Of a stretch of DNA of 32,330 nucleotides, positions 8,810 through 16,621 are shown in pieces. The notes beneath the pieces were generated by a model that was given only the letters and a program-made list of their open reading frames with translations, was not told the DNA's origin and ran no database searches. How positions within the stretch are numbered: position 1 is the first letter of the stretch; every line of letters starts with the position of its first letter. The translations under genes and the position numbers were made by a program. The stretch lies in contig CAJOPG010000075.1 in assembly GCA_905236355.1 (NCBI GenBank), forward strand, positions 1 to 32,330, read 5' to 3'. Source of the stretch: Paludibacteraceae bacterium (GTDB lineage: Bacteria; Bacteroidota; Bacteroidia; Bacteroidales; Paludibacteraceae).

Positions 8810-9748
8810 TTAGCGTATGAAGCCGATATTGGTTGTGGTGGGCTGTTGACCTTGCCCATATGCCACGCCCACATCACGCCACGAATGTATGCGCGCAAGT
8901 TCCAAATCTACGCCGTCTTGATAACGCTTCATCTCAAAATGCCAATCGTCAAGCACTTTCCCTTTAATTTCAGCATAAAGGGCTTCGGCTTCGGCATAGC
9001 ATTTAGCCTCAGGATATATCAATCCGAGATACTGCCCTGCTTCTTCGGCAGCTTTTGAGTTCTGACCGCTCACCCATGCCATTTTGGCGGCAGCAAGATT
9101 TACATCACAGAGATAATCAACATATTCCTGATATATCTCATTTCCGACAGCGATAGCGTCTGCATAGCGGTCGCATTCGGACGGAATGGTCTGAACCAGG
9201 AACAACGCCTGCTCATAGTCATGCTGCTTGGCAAGCGCACGCGCTTTCAGTATAATCTTATCCGCCTGCTCGTTGTAGTATTTGATAATCTTCACTCTTC
9301 CTTCTTCCACAAACTTGGTCAGTGCCGGCGAATTGAGGTTAATCTTCTTGATGGCATCCATATAACTCTTGGCATCGCTCGTACCCACACCTTTGGCGGT
9401 AACCGATGCGGTGGAGAATATGATTTGATTATAATAGTCGGCAATATAGAATGTGAAGTCCATAGTTTCTGCAATCTGCATTGGAGGACCGGGGAGAACA
9501 TCTTTTGTCAGAGGGGTAGCCCGGGCAGTAATGAAAAACTGACCTAAATAGTCCATTGAGGCTATGCCGTTTTTGGTGAGTAAGGCGTTCAACTTGTTTT
9601 CTACTTGCAGTTTGGCAGTTGCGGGGAAGGGTTCTACCATCTCTTCCACCACCACCTTCAGGGCCAGATTGTGCCCGTCGTTGTTGCTCTGCGCGAATAC
9701 GCTGATTGACATCAATGCTGCGATTGATATGATTGCTATTTTTTTCAT
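8810..9748 (-). CDS. Uncharacterised exported protein of the secreted operon
   Basis: This is a 312-residue protein. I start at the ATG at 9748, which opens a typical signal peptide (MKKIAIISIAALMSISVFAQ); the frame has an earlier ATG at 9802, but that would bury the signal. After a beta-rich N-terminal half (including ATPLTKDVLPGPP and MDFTFYIADYYNQ) there is an Ala-rich helical section (about 165-270) with tetratricopeptide-like spacing (KARALAKQHDYEQALFLV). No enzyme motif is visible. The helical part suggests a scaffold or binding role next to the other four exported proteins. Confidence 0.75.
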   Translation of the reverse strand: MKKIAIISIAALMSISVFAQSNNDGHNLALKVVVEEMVEPFPATAKLQVENKLNALLTKNGIASMDYLGQFFITARATPLTKDVLPGPPMQIAETMDFTFYIADYYNQIIFSTASVTAKGVGTSDAKSYMDAIKKINLNSPALTKFVEEGRVKIIKYYNEQADKIILKARALAKQHDYEQALFLVQTIPSECDRYADAIAVGNEIYQEYVDYLCDVNLAAAKMAWVSGQNSKAAEEAGQYLGLIYPEAKCYAEAEALYAEIKGKVLDDWHFEMKRYQDGVDLELARIHSWRDVGVAYGQGQQPTTTNIGFIR

Positions 9749-9805
9749 ATTCTCAAATTCAATTATTCGATTGTTCACTTCTCCAGTTCTGCTGTTCCTC
9801 ATTCC

Positions 9806-10756
9806 TTATTTTTCTCCGAGGACGAGTATTGTTTTACCCAAACCGCGGTTCATCACTTTTACGGGGATGTTGTAAGGTTCTTTTCTAAGTACATTCCGCA
9901 GTTGCCGTGCCCATGCCTCGGTGTCCATAGCCACGCCCTTGGCATTGTATAGCGGTATGCGAACTTGTTCGTATGAGGCATAATATTCAGAAGAGCCCAA
10001 TTTGGAGAAGCGACCTTCCACGGTGTTCTCTGCCAACCATGCATCTATGATTTCTATGAGTTCATCGCCATCAAACTCGCTTTCGAGGTCAATGCCTGCC
10101 TCGTTGTCTTGAAATACACGAATATCAAGGGCTACTTCTCTTCCGTTTTGGAAGAGATCGTCGAAGTAGGATTGCAGGCGATTGTTGAAGTTGTCGATAT
10201 TGGCCACGACCGCTTCCTCCAGCAGTACGGCTATGTCTGCCGAGAAAGAGGGTTGGCTGGCTCCGTTAGCACCACCGATACTTTTACCTGTATAGGCATC
10301 CTTGCCCTCCATTATGTAAGTGAGGGTGCGCTTTGGTCCTTGTTCTCTAACATCCCAACTGAGGTCAATTACAATATCTGCTTTTGCGGTACGCAGTAGG
10401 CGGTCAACCGGTGTTTCCGCCATTTCATTGCCGTTTTTGCTGGTCACCAGATTCTGCTCAGCATTTTGCTGACGAATCAACTTTATTTGTGCCTCAAGGT
10501 CTTTAAGCGGGAACCCTCGGTCAGCCATCAAGTCATTGATTTTGGCTATCGCCAGTTTCAAGTCCATATCATTCTGCAATGCCTGTTCATAGTCAGGAAT
10601 TGTCTGCTTTACGCCTTGATTGTCGATTATCTGTACATAACCATTTTGATTGCACCAGATGTCGCTTGGTACTACCATCAATGTCGGTTTTTTTGCCTGT
10701 GCAAACAGCATGGTTGCACTCAGCAACCCGATGCATATAAACAAATATTTCTTCAT
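9806..10756 (-). CDS. Exported protein resembling DUF6175
   Basis: This is a 316-residue protein with a signal peptide (about 1-19, ending MLFAQ). The start of the mature part (KPTLMVVPSDIWCNQNGY) and the phrase MADRGFPLKDLEAQIK look like the Bacteroidota family I know as DUF6175, which has no assigned function; I recall this from memory and could not search. The C-terminus (LRNVLRKEPYNIPVKVMNRGLGKTILVLGEK) resembles a small alpha/beta module. It is 6 bp downstream of the lipoprotein gene and 3 kb of consecutive exported genes follow, so the five proteins probably act as one envelope assembly. Confidence 0.75.
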   Translation of the reverse strand: MKKYLFICIGLLSATMLFAQAKKPTLMVVPSDIWCNQNGYVQIIDNQGVKQTIPDYEQALQNDMDLKLAIAKINDLMADRGFPLKDLEAQIKLIRQQNAEQNLVTSKNGNEMAETPVDRLLRTAKADIVIDLSWDVREQGPKRTLTYIMEGKDAYTGKSIGGANGASQPSFSADIAVLLEEAVVANIDNFNNRLQSYFDDLFQNGREVALDIRVFQDNEAGIDLESEFDGDELIEIIDAWLAENTVEGRFSKLGSSEYYASYEQVRIPLYNAKGVAMDTEAWARQLRNVLRKEPYNIPVKVMNRGLGKTILVLGEK

Positions 10757-10762
10757 AAGGGT

Positions 10763-11257
10763 CTATTTTAGAATGTTATCGTCTATCAGTTTTTGTTTCA
10801 ACTGGCTGCGATATACGCACACCGTAACCTGCGCAATGGTTTGTGCATCGGTTTTTGAATAGTTGGAAGAGAGTACACGTTTCTCTTTCAAAGAGCAGTA
10901 TTTTTCAAACTCCCCTTTGTCTGCAAAAAACGCATTGAAATAGTCTTCGTATTTCTGTTTGGCATTAAGTTCCATCAAAAGCGGACGCAATACTCCGGAA
11001 GTAGATGCCATAGTACCACTCTCTACTTGTATCTCATTAAATACTACATCATATACTGCCTGTTTGCGGGCTTGCTCGTATGCATCGGCTGCATTGCGGG
11101 CACGTCCCCAGGCACGAATAGTATAAGAACCGTCTAATTCGGTGCCGATTACCTTGCTTTTGTAGTCATAGTAGGCTTGTGAACGGCGACTGCCACAACC
11201 TGCCAGTATCAGGCTTGTCAGTAATAGTGCCACTATTGTCAGTCTATTTGTTTTCAT
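10763..11257 (-). CDS. Lipoprotein, paralog of the next gene upstream
   Basis: This is a 164-residue lipoprotein (signal peptide with lipobox LAGC, Cys at about 21). It aligns along its length with the 165-residue protein encoded at 11298-11795: both share a 'Y.I..W....AA.A.EQ..K.AV..V.F' helix, a 'YE.YF..FF.D.GE..KY.SL' motif, and a terminal 'L...L....(I/V)(L/I)K'. The Ala-rich helix after a glycine/aromatic strand is reminiscent of LPP20-type lipoproteins, but I would not name it so. Only this paralog carries the lipid anchor. Confidence 0.78.
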   Translation of the reverse strand: MKTNRLTIVALLLTSLILAGCGSRRSQAYYDYKSKVIGTELDGSYTIRAWGRARNAADAYEQARKQAVYDVVFNEIQVESGTMASTSGVLRPLLMELNAKQKYEDYFNAFFADKGEFEKYCSLKEKRVLSSNYSKTDAQTIAQVTVCVYRSQLKQKLIDDNILK

Positions 11258-11297
11258 AACATTTGTTCATTTATCCATATATTTTTCTCTTTCTTTA

Positions 11298-11795
11298 TTA
11301 GAAGCCCGAGCCCAATCCTTTAATCACTCCCGCTTCCTCAAGGGCGCGCCGCAACTCATCTTTTTTGACACTCACAATCACCCCCACTTTATATTCTTTT
11401 CCTACTTTTACAATGTCTTGGGCGGTGTCGGTGAGCGAGACATACTTATAGTACTCTCCATTGTCGCTGAAGAATGTTTTGAAGTAGGCTTCATACTCCA
11501 TTTCTACTCCGGCATTGCGTGCCAGAGGGCGCTGTGCTACACATCCATGTTCGCCGGTGTAGCCCTTAAAGATAACACCGTGAACAGCATTCTTCTTGCA
11601 TTGTTCGGCAGCTACTGCCGCTTTTTTTGAATATGTCCATACTTTAATTAGATAGGTGCCTTGTATGCCGTTGCCGGCGCACTCAATCTCATAGCGAAAA
11701 CGCTCTGTGTCCTTGTCTGCTTTCTTCTTTGCACCTGCAAATACAGGCATGCAGAGCAATAATGAAAGACCAATCAGTAATACTTCTCGTTTCAT
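11298..11795 (-). CDS. Exported protein, first gene of the secreted operon
   Basis: This is a 165-residue protein with a cleavable signal peptide (about 1-21, ending PVFAGA) and no lipobox. It is the paralog of the lipoprotein just downstream: the motif 'YEAYFKTFFSDNGEYYKYVSL' here corresponds to the matching segment there. The mature part is short, with one Ala/Lys-rich helix and a C-terminal strand-helix unit. It is the promoter-proximal gene behind a consensus Bacteroidota promoter with a leader of roughly 65 nt. Function unknown. Confidence 0.78.
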   Translation of the reverse strand: MKREVLLIGLSLLLCMPVFAGAKKKADKDTERFRYEIECAGNGIQGTYLIKVWTYSKKAAVAAEQCKKNAVHGVIFKGYTGEHGCVAQRPLARNAGVEMEYEAYFKTFFSDNGEYYKYVSLTDTAQDIVKVGKEYKVGVIVSVKKDELRRALEEAGVIKGLGSGF

Positions 11796-11867
11796 ATAAT
11801 TAATTTTTTTGTATATATATAATCAATGATAGTCTGACTACTTGTTTTCCTGACAACTATCCGACCG

Positions 11868-11898
11868 CAAAGATAAGTTTTTTTTTCATTCTGACAAA
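11868..11898 (-). promoter_or_regulatory. Consensus promoter of the five-gene secreted operon
   Basis: On the minus strand TTTG (11898-11895) and TATCTTTG (11875-11868) are separated by exactly 19 bp, matching the Bacteroidota -33/-7 consensus. The spacer has a run of nine A residues. Transcription should begin near 11861. Confidence 0.8.
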
Positions 11899-12002
11899 AT
11901 AAAATACTAACCCGATAGCGGAATCAGACCGGTGCATATTTGATTCTTTCTATCAGTTTATTATTACAACTGACCCTGTAATTAGTATTGTGTGGTCTGC
12001 TG

Positions 12003-12068
12003 AATCACTAATAAATCACTAATAAATCACTAACGAATCACTAATGAATCACTAATGAATCACTAAAG
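12003..12068. repeat. Six tandem 11-bp repeats (AATCACTAATA/G type)
   Basis: Six consecutive 11-bp units begin with AATCACTAA; the last two bases vary (TA, TA, CG, TG, TG, AG). The period is close to one helical turn, so all units face the same side of the DNA. The array lies in the 486-bp gap between two divergent transcription units, about 125 bp upstream of the lyase -33 box. A related 11-bp array is at 18767-18810. Confidence 0.9.
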
Positions 12069-12085
12069 ATTTATTGCTGTTATGT

Positions 12086-12103
12086 TGCTGCCAATCGGCA
12101 GCA
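12086..12103. other. 7-bp inverted repeat, TGCTGCC-AATC-GGCAGCA
   Basis: A perfect 7-bp palindrome with a 4-nt loop lies between the 11-bp array and the lyase promoter. A run of seven or eight T residues follows 12 nt later on the plus strand, which is rather far for a standard terminator. It could be a hairpin in a transcript or a binding site. Confidence 0.5.
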
Positions 12104-12144
12104 TGGGTACGACATTTTTTTATTCCGCCAACGGGTGACTATCG

Positions 12145-12175
12145 ATAACAACCCCCGTTTTGATGCGGTTGTTAT
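12145..12175 (+). promoter_or_regulatory. Candidate operator: 9-bp inverted repeat upstream of the lyase promoter
   Basis: ATAACAACC (12145-12153) and GGTTGTTAT (12167-12175) are perfect inverted copies with a 13-bp spacer, so the half-site centres are 22 bp apart, two helical turns. The site ends 18 bp before the -33 box of the PL8 gene, a typical place for an activator dimer. No regulator gene is next to it. Confidence 0.55.
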
Positions 12176-12193
12176 GAAAGCAGGTCACATTCG

Positions 12194-12225
12194 TTTGCGA
12201 AGTTTATAAAAATTGTTTACATTTG
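12194..12225 (+). promoter_or_regulatory. Consensus promoter of the PL8 lyase gene
   Basis: TTTG (12194-12197) and TACATTTG (12218-12225) are 20 bp apart, matching the -33/-7 consensus. The predicted start of transcription near 12232 leaves a leader of about 50 nt before the ATG at 12282. Confidence 0.8.
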
Positions 12226-12281
12226 CAGAGTTTTTAGAAGTTCCTTTATATTAACTTAACGCAACAAATACTTGTCAAACT

Positions 12282-14657
12282 ATGCGTAACCGTTTCTTTT
12301 TGTCAGTAACATTGGTAATGACCTTTGCGCTATCCGCTATGGCGGACGATTTTGAACTCATGCGGCAGCACTTGCGCGAGCGTATTGTGCTCGGCGAAAC
12401 GACCACTACTCTTAGCGACCCTCAGATGAAAGAGTATGTGACAAATTTGAACAAGCGTGCTATTTCTTATCGCCAGACAATGCGTAAAGACACTACAGTA
12501 TTGTGGAATGACCTGAAGGAACTGCATAATGTGCCCGCTTACACACCTGTGCATCTTAATTCCTCCTATTCCCGCTTGCTTGAGATGTCAAGGGCCTGGG
12601 CCTACCCAGGAGGCACACTCTATCAAGATGAGACACTGTTAGCCGACATCCGCTTCGGACTGGACCTATTGTATAAAGAAGGGTATAACAAGAAGACAGA
12701 AAAGATAGGCAGTTGGTGGGAATGGCGTATCGGAATTCCGTGGTCGTATGCACATATTGTGAGTATTTTATATGAACAACTCACGCCTGAGGAGATAGCG
12801 CACTATGAAGAAGGCGTTGCTCATTTTATCCGCTCGTTTACCAAAAACGGCGACCTCACATGGGCGAACAAGGCTTCTATCTGTCGCAACCTGCTCTTGA
12901 TGGGTATTCTTACAAATAGCAAGCAGGATTTGCAAGACGCAATGTACTATTGTGTTTCTGCCTTTTGTGACAAGACAACCCCCTCGCAAAGGATGTCTGC
13001 CATCAAACGGCAAGACGGCTATGTCAGCAGACAGAAATATCTGAGGAATGTGAGCCTGCTTGCAAATAAAGAAGGGCTTTATCAAGACGGCACATTCATT
13101 CAACACAATTGCATTCCTTATATCGGGACTTATGGTTTAGAGATTATTCAGATGGCGGGCTACTTGTGTCAATTGTTGGAGGGCACTCAATATTCTATTC
13201 CGCAGGAAATAGCGGATGTATTGCCAATCTGGATTAACAAGACTTATCTCCCCTCGATCTATCACGGAGAAATGTTGCTAATGCTCATGGGGCGTGCCAA
13301 TGCTTCCGACCCTTATAACAATGCCAGAATGGTTGCACTCAGTATTATTGATGCTGCCGATTTGATAGTCGACTCTGTCAGCCGTCAGGAGACTTTGACG
13401 ACGGCGGCAAATATAGTAGCATACAACGAACATTACAGCAATCCGTATTCGGGTTTGAACCCATTGCCGGTATATAAACCGGTGGTAGACAAGGCGCTCC
13501 GCTTGGCATCCGAGCAATCCGGCGATATCCCCTTCTCCGTTGTTTGGGCGGCGGGCGACCGAGTTATCCACCAAACCGACCGTTGGAGGGTTGCCCTTAG
13601 TATGTCAAGCAACAGAATCGGCAAATATGAATCATTCCTCACTGCCACTGCCAAGCAGAACAATACGGGTTGGTACACAAGCGACGGAATGACTTATCTG
13701 TACCTTCCCACAGATGCCAAGCAGTATTATCAGTATATGCTCAATATCAACCCCTATCGTGTTCCGGGTACCACTGTTGACATGATAGAGCGCAAGGAAG
13801 AGGCTACCACACAGCCCATGTATGGCAATCCGGCCGGAGCGCCGAAGAATGCCCGTGCAGGGGGGGCCAAACAAGGGATGGTAAGTTCGGCAATGATGCA
13901 ACTTCTGGGCGGAGCAAGCAATCTGACAGCAAAGAAGTCGTGGTTTTTCTTTGATAACGAAGTGGTATGTCTGGGTGCTGATATCAACCTTGATGCAGAC
14001 CGTGAGGTGATAACCACAGTGGAAAACCGCCGATTTAAGCATCCGCTTGTGCTGTCTGATGGCAAAACTTTGCAACAATTCAACAATCAGGTATCTCAGC
14101 AACAGGCTGATTGGGCCTGCTTAGAGACTATCGGCGGTTACTATTTCCCTGAAGGTGCTACGCTGAATGTAAATCAGACCGACAATGGGAATACAGAAAT
14201 CTGGTTCACACATGGCAATGCCCCCCAACAAGCGCACTATGCCTACTATCTGTTGCCGGCTATGAACACCGCACAAGTAAAAGAATATGCAGCAGCACCG
14301 GCGGTTACCATACTGGCCAATACCTCGCAGTTGCAGGCGGTGGAGCATAAGGAGAAAAGCATCCTCGCAGTCAACTTCTGGACAGCCAACACTCTTGCTG
14401 TGGATGACTTGGCACTTACTTCCGACGGAGTGGCTGCCGTGATACTCAAGCAGGAAGGCAATTCTCTAACGCTGAGCGTTGCCGACCCCACATGGGACTT
14501 GCGCAAACAGACACTTACGCTGAATGGCGTTTATCAGTTGGCAGAGGCGGATCCTATCGGGAATGTAAAAGTGAAAGTGAAGGGTGAAAATACCATTGTC
14601 ACAATCAATCAGGACAATCGGTTAGGCATGACGCAGCAGATAGTGTTGACTCGCTGA
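12282..14657 (+). CDS. Polysaccharide lyase family 8 (chondroitin AC/hyaluronate lyase-like)
   Basis: This 791-residue exported enzyme (signal peptide about 1-21) has the PL8 plan: an alpha/alpha toroid (about 25-380) followed by beta-sandwich domains. PL8 enzymes cleave uronic-acid glycans such as chondroitin or hyaluronan by beta-elimination. By comparison with the Pedobacter chondroitin AC lyase as I remember it, the catalytic Asn (Asn196 in WANKAS), His275 and Tyr284 (QHN...TYG, nine apart) and Arg338 (MGRAN) are kept, as is the WWEWRIGIPW aromatic patch (145-154). The second substrate Arg, four residues on, is Ser342 here, and the catalytic Glu of the 'GEN' motif reads Gln (KQN). An Ala/Gly/Pro-rich insertion lies at about 515-535. 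It has its own promoter and no susC/susD or sulfatase neighbours. The 3' end overlaps the opposite-strand kinase gene by 53 bp. Confidence 0.88.
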   Translation: MRNRFFLSVTLVMTFALSAMADDFELMRQHLRERIVLGETTTTLSDPQMKEYVTNLNKRAISYRQTMRKDTTVLWNDLKELHNVPAYTPVHLNSSYSRLLEMSRAWAYPGGTLYQDETLLADIRFGLDLLYKEGYNKKTEKIGSWWEWRIGIPWSYAHIVSILYEQLTPEEIAHYEEGVAHFIRSFTKNGDLTWANKASICRNLLLMGILTNSKQDLQDAMYYCVSAFCDKTTPSQRMSAIKRQDGYVSRQKYLRNVSLLANKEGLYQDGTFIQHNCIPYIGTYGLEIIQMAGYLCQLLEGTQYSIPQEIADVLPIWINKTYLPSIYHGEMLLMLMGRANASDPYNNARMVALSIIDAADLIVDSVSRQETLTTAANIVAYNEHYSNPYSGLNPLPVYKPVVDKALRLASEQSGDIPFSVVWAAGDRVIHQTDRWRVALSMSSNRIGKYESFLTATAKQNNTGWYTSDGMTYLYLPTDAKQYYQYMLNINPYRVPGTTVDMIERKEEATTQPMYGNPAGAPKNARAGGAKQGMVSSAMMQLLGGASNLTAKKSWFFFDNEVVCLGADINLDADREVITTVENRRFKHPLVLSDGKTLQQFNNQVSQQQADWACLETIGGYYFPEGATLNVNQTDNGNTEIWFTHGNAPQQAHYAYYLLPAMNTAQVKEYAAAPAVTILANTSQLQAVEHKEKSILAVNFWTANTLAVDDLALTSDGVAAVILKQEGNSLTLSVADPTWDLRKQTLTLNGVYQLAEADPIGNVKVKVKGENTIVTINQDNRLGMTQQIVLTR

Positions 14658-15147
14658 CGGCTTTTAGTGCCTGACGCAGTCGTTCTTGCGGTTCGATGCC
14701 TGTAATGATGGCATAGGGTAGGTGTGTATATTCCACTTCCTGTAGGTAGATATTATAGAGTTCCTGCCGTTCGTGAGGGTGCTCCCGTACAGGGTCTTCC
14801 ACAAAAGGCAATACCGGCGGACATAGCAGGTACAAATCAATGGGATTGGAAAAAGGTAAGAGTGCATCTGCGATCCACTGCGGACAATGCCCGTATTTGT
14901 ATTGCAGCCACACCTTGGTTATAATAAGGTCGGTATCGAACACAACAAAACCTGCCCCTCTTTCTTGCAGTTGAGATTGTTGAATGCGGGCAATATGCAG
15001 GACATCCAAATAGTTGTATGGTCGGCGGAGTTGCTCTATATAGTGTCTCGCATATTCTTCTACATACCGACCGTTTAAAGCAGTGGCAAGAGCATTTCCC
15101 AAAGTGCTCTTGCCACTGCTTTCGGGACCTATGATGGCTATATTCAT
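14605..15147 (-). CDS. NadR-kinase-like P-loop ATPase
   Basis: This 180-residue protein has a Walker A motif GPESSGKST at 7-15, a VEEYARHYIEQ segment (about 28-39) and FDTDLIITKVW (about 69-79), which are the marks of the ribosylnicotinamide-kinase domain of NadR. NadR-type kinases phosphorylate nicotinamide riboside. Only the kinase domain is present; there is no adenylyltransferase or DNA-binding domain, and no pnuC transporter is next to it. Its ATG overlaps the stop codon of the isomerase-like gene upstream (ATGA-type coupling). Its last 17 codons lie antisense to the end of the PL8 gene, and the tail STLSAASCLTDCPD looks like non-family sequence, possibly gained by loss of an earlier stop. 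Confidence 0.82.
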   Translation of the reverse strand: MNIAIIGPESSGKSTLGNALATALNGRYVEEYARHYIEQLRRPYNYLDVLHIARIQQSQLQERGAGFVVFDTDLIITKVWLQYKYGHCPQWIADALLPFSNPIDLYLLCPPVLPFVEDPVREHPHERQELYNIYLQEVEYTHLPYAIITGIEPQERLRQALKAVSESTLSAASCLTDCPD

Positions 15148-16364
15148 TTGCTTCTTACGGAATTAAGCAAGTCCATAAATACCTCTATCTGTTTTTGGTG
15201 ATGCCCCGGCAAAATAAGATGATGATTCCCGATGGGGTTTTTCAAAAAGTAATCGCCGATGCCGGGGGCCTGCACCACAATCTGTGTGCGGCAGAGGTCC
15301 TGTTCATACTGATTGCGTTCAATCACAGCATCTTTAGCAAAAAACCTTGCGAGGTCGCCACTCACTTTCGCAATGGTAACTGCACTTTCAGGAAGTTCTC
15401 CATGCACGGCAACCCCTAAACCCGACTCAAAGTGCGTATCCCATTGATAATTGCGTATCATATTGAAAGGCACCGTGCAATGGGCAAACAACAATTCTCC
15501 AGTTGCGGGATTGATGCGGGCAGGATTGGCCTGAAAGCCGGTAATATTCGTCAGTTGCTTGGATATCATCATCGTCAGCAGTGCCGGTATATCGCCTTCA
15601 CAAGCCGAAGGAATGCCTTCGTCGTTGAGTAATGCAAGTGCCAAACAACCTGTGTTTTTGACGGTGGAGAGCAAGTCAAAGCAGCGTAGCGTCAGTGCCG
15701 ACAAGTGATACTTATCAATCAAACGCTTTAGTGCCCCGTAAATCTCCAATGCCCCAACAAAATAATCAGAAGGACAGGTTTTGATACGTCGGGGGGCGTC
15801 TATCGGGTATTCACGCTTCTTAATCTCCTTTAACAACTCGTCCATCGGGATGTCCACCAATTCTATGCCGACCTTCTGCTTTAGCAGGTTATAATCGGTA
15901 TTGCTGGCTATCAGCCAGTCAGATGGATGACCAATGACGCCTGCGCGTTGTCCTTGGAGTTTCCGGATTGCTGCGTGCGCATTGGCAAGCATGCGAATGC
16001 GTTCAGTCACATCTGTCGTGTCGCCATGCAATATCTCGCCTTGAGCCTGCCGGTTACGTAGCCATGACAATATCTCCATAGAAGCGGCGAGCGAGTTGCT
16101 TTTGCCGGATGTAAGCAGATAGACGGGTCCTTCGGGGTGCGCTGACTCATACCACTGCCGGAATAACCCTTCCGTACCACCGGTGCGGATATACAAAAGA
16201 TCAAGGTCAGCTTTGCCGTATTCTTGGTAGTCAGTGTCCAACAAGTTCAACCGGACATCATTGGGAAGCGCTGCACAGAGTTCTTTCAGAAAAGACTGCG
16301 TAGCCTTAGTAACTGACGTATGATTGTGTATGGGTGAAGTGAAAGTAAAAAGATTGACAATCAT
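15144..16364 (-). CDS. L-fucose/L-arabinose isomerase-like protein
   Basis: This 406-residue cytoplasmic protein resembles the fucose/arabinose isomerase superfamily, which interconverts aldoses and ketoses with a bound metal. Supporting marks are a Rossmann-like N-terminal half, CFDLLSTVKNTGCLALALLNDEGIP, then CEGDIPALLTM (the conserved Glu region) and a C-terminal NHHLILPGHHQ histidine cluster. It is shorter than classical FucI (about 590 residues) or AraA (about 500), so its substrate is open. Its stop overlaps the start of the NadR-like kinase gene, which is an unexpected pairing. I see no good TAnnTTTG box upstream. Confidence 0.7.
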   Translation of the reverse strand: MIVNLFTFTSPIHNHTSVTKATQSFLKELCAALPNDVRLNLLDTDYQEYGKADLDLLYIRTGGTEGLFRQWYESAHPEGPVYLLTSGKSNSLAASMEILSWLRNRQAQGEILHGDTTDVTERIRMLANAHAAIRKLQGQRAGVIGHPSDWLIASNTDYNLLKQKVGIELVDIPMDELLKEIKKREYPIDAPRRIKTCPSDYFVGALEIYGALKRLIDKYHLSALTLRCFDLLSTVKNTGCLALALLNDEGIPSACEGDIPALLTMMISKQLTNITGFQANPARINPATGELLFAHCTVPFNMIRNYQWDTHFESGLGVAVHGELPESAVTIAKVSGDLARFFAKDAVIERNQYEQDLCRTQIVVQAPGIGDYFLKNPIGNHHLILPGHHQKQIEVFMDLLNSVRSK

Positions 16365-16621
16365 AGTAAAAAACTTCTTACATCTTAAACATAAAGGGGT
16401 ATTAGAATTTGTTGTTTATGTTCAATATATTTTAAGCGGATTTTGGCTTGAGAAAGGGCACTCGGAATTCCCCCGAAAAACTTGTTCGAATGGGGTGGTG
16501 GTGCGGGCATTGTAGCCGACCGAAAATTAAAAAATGCCCCAATAGATGAACATAAGCATAAATAGGATTCCGAAAATAAACATTAATAATTCATATTAAT
16601 AGGTCTGCTTTCCGATTAGGG

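Noticed and set aside
9749-9802. Earlier ATG at 9802 as start of the 8810-9748 gene
   Set aside because: It would place 18 residues in front of a typical signal peptide; the ATG at 9748 fits an exported protein.
12330-14506. Minus-strand frames inside the PL8 gene
   Set aside because: They lie antisense to a clear enzyme reading frame, lack family motifs and have no promoter.
16490-16540. Inverted repeat GGGCATT...AATGCCC downstream of frr
   Set aside because: The loop is about 21 nt and the arm has only 7 bp; there is no proper T-run after the stem on the minus strand, so it is too weak for a terminator call.
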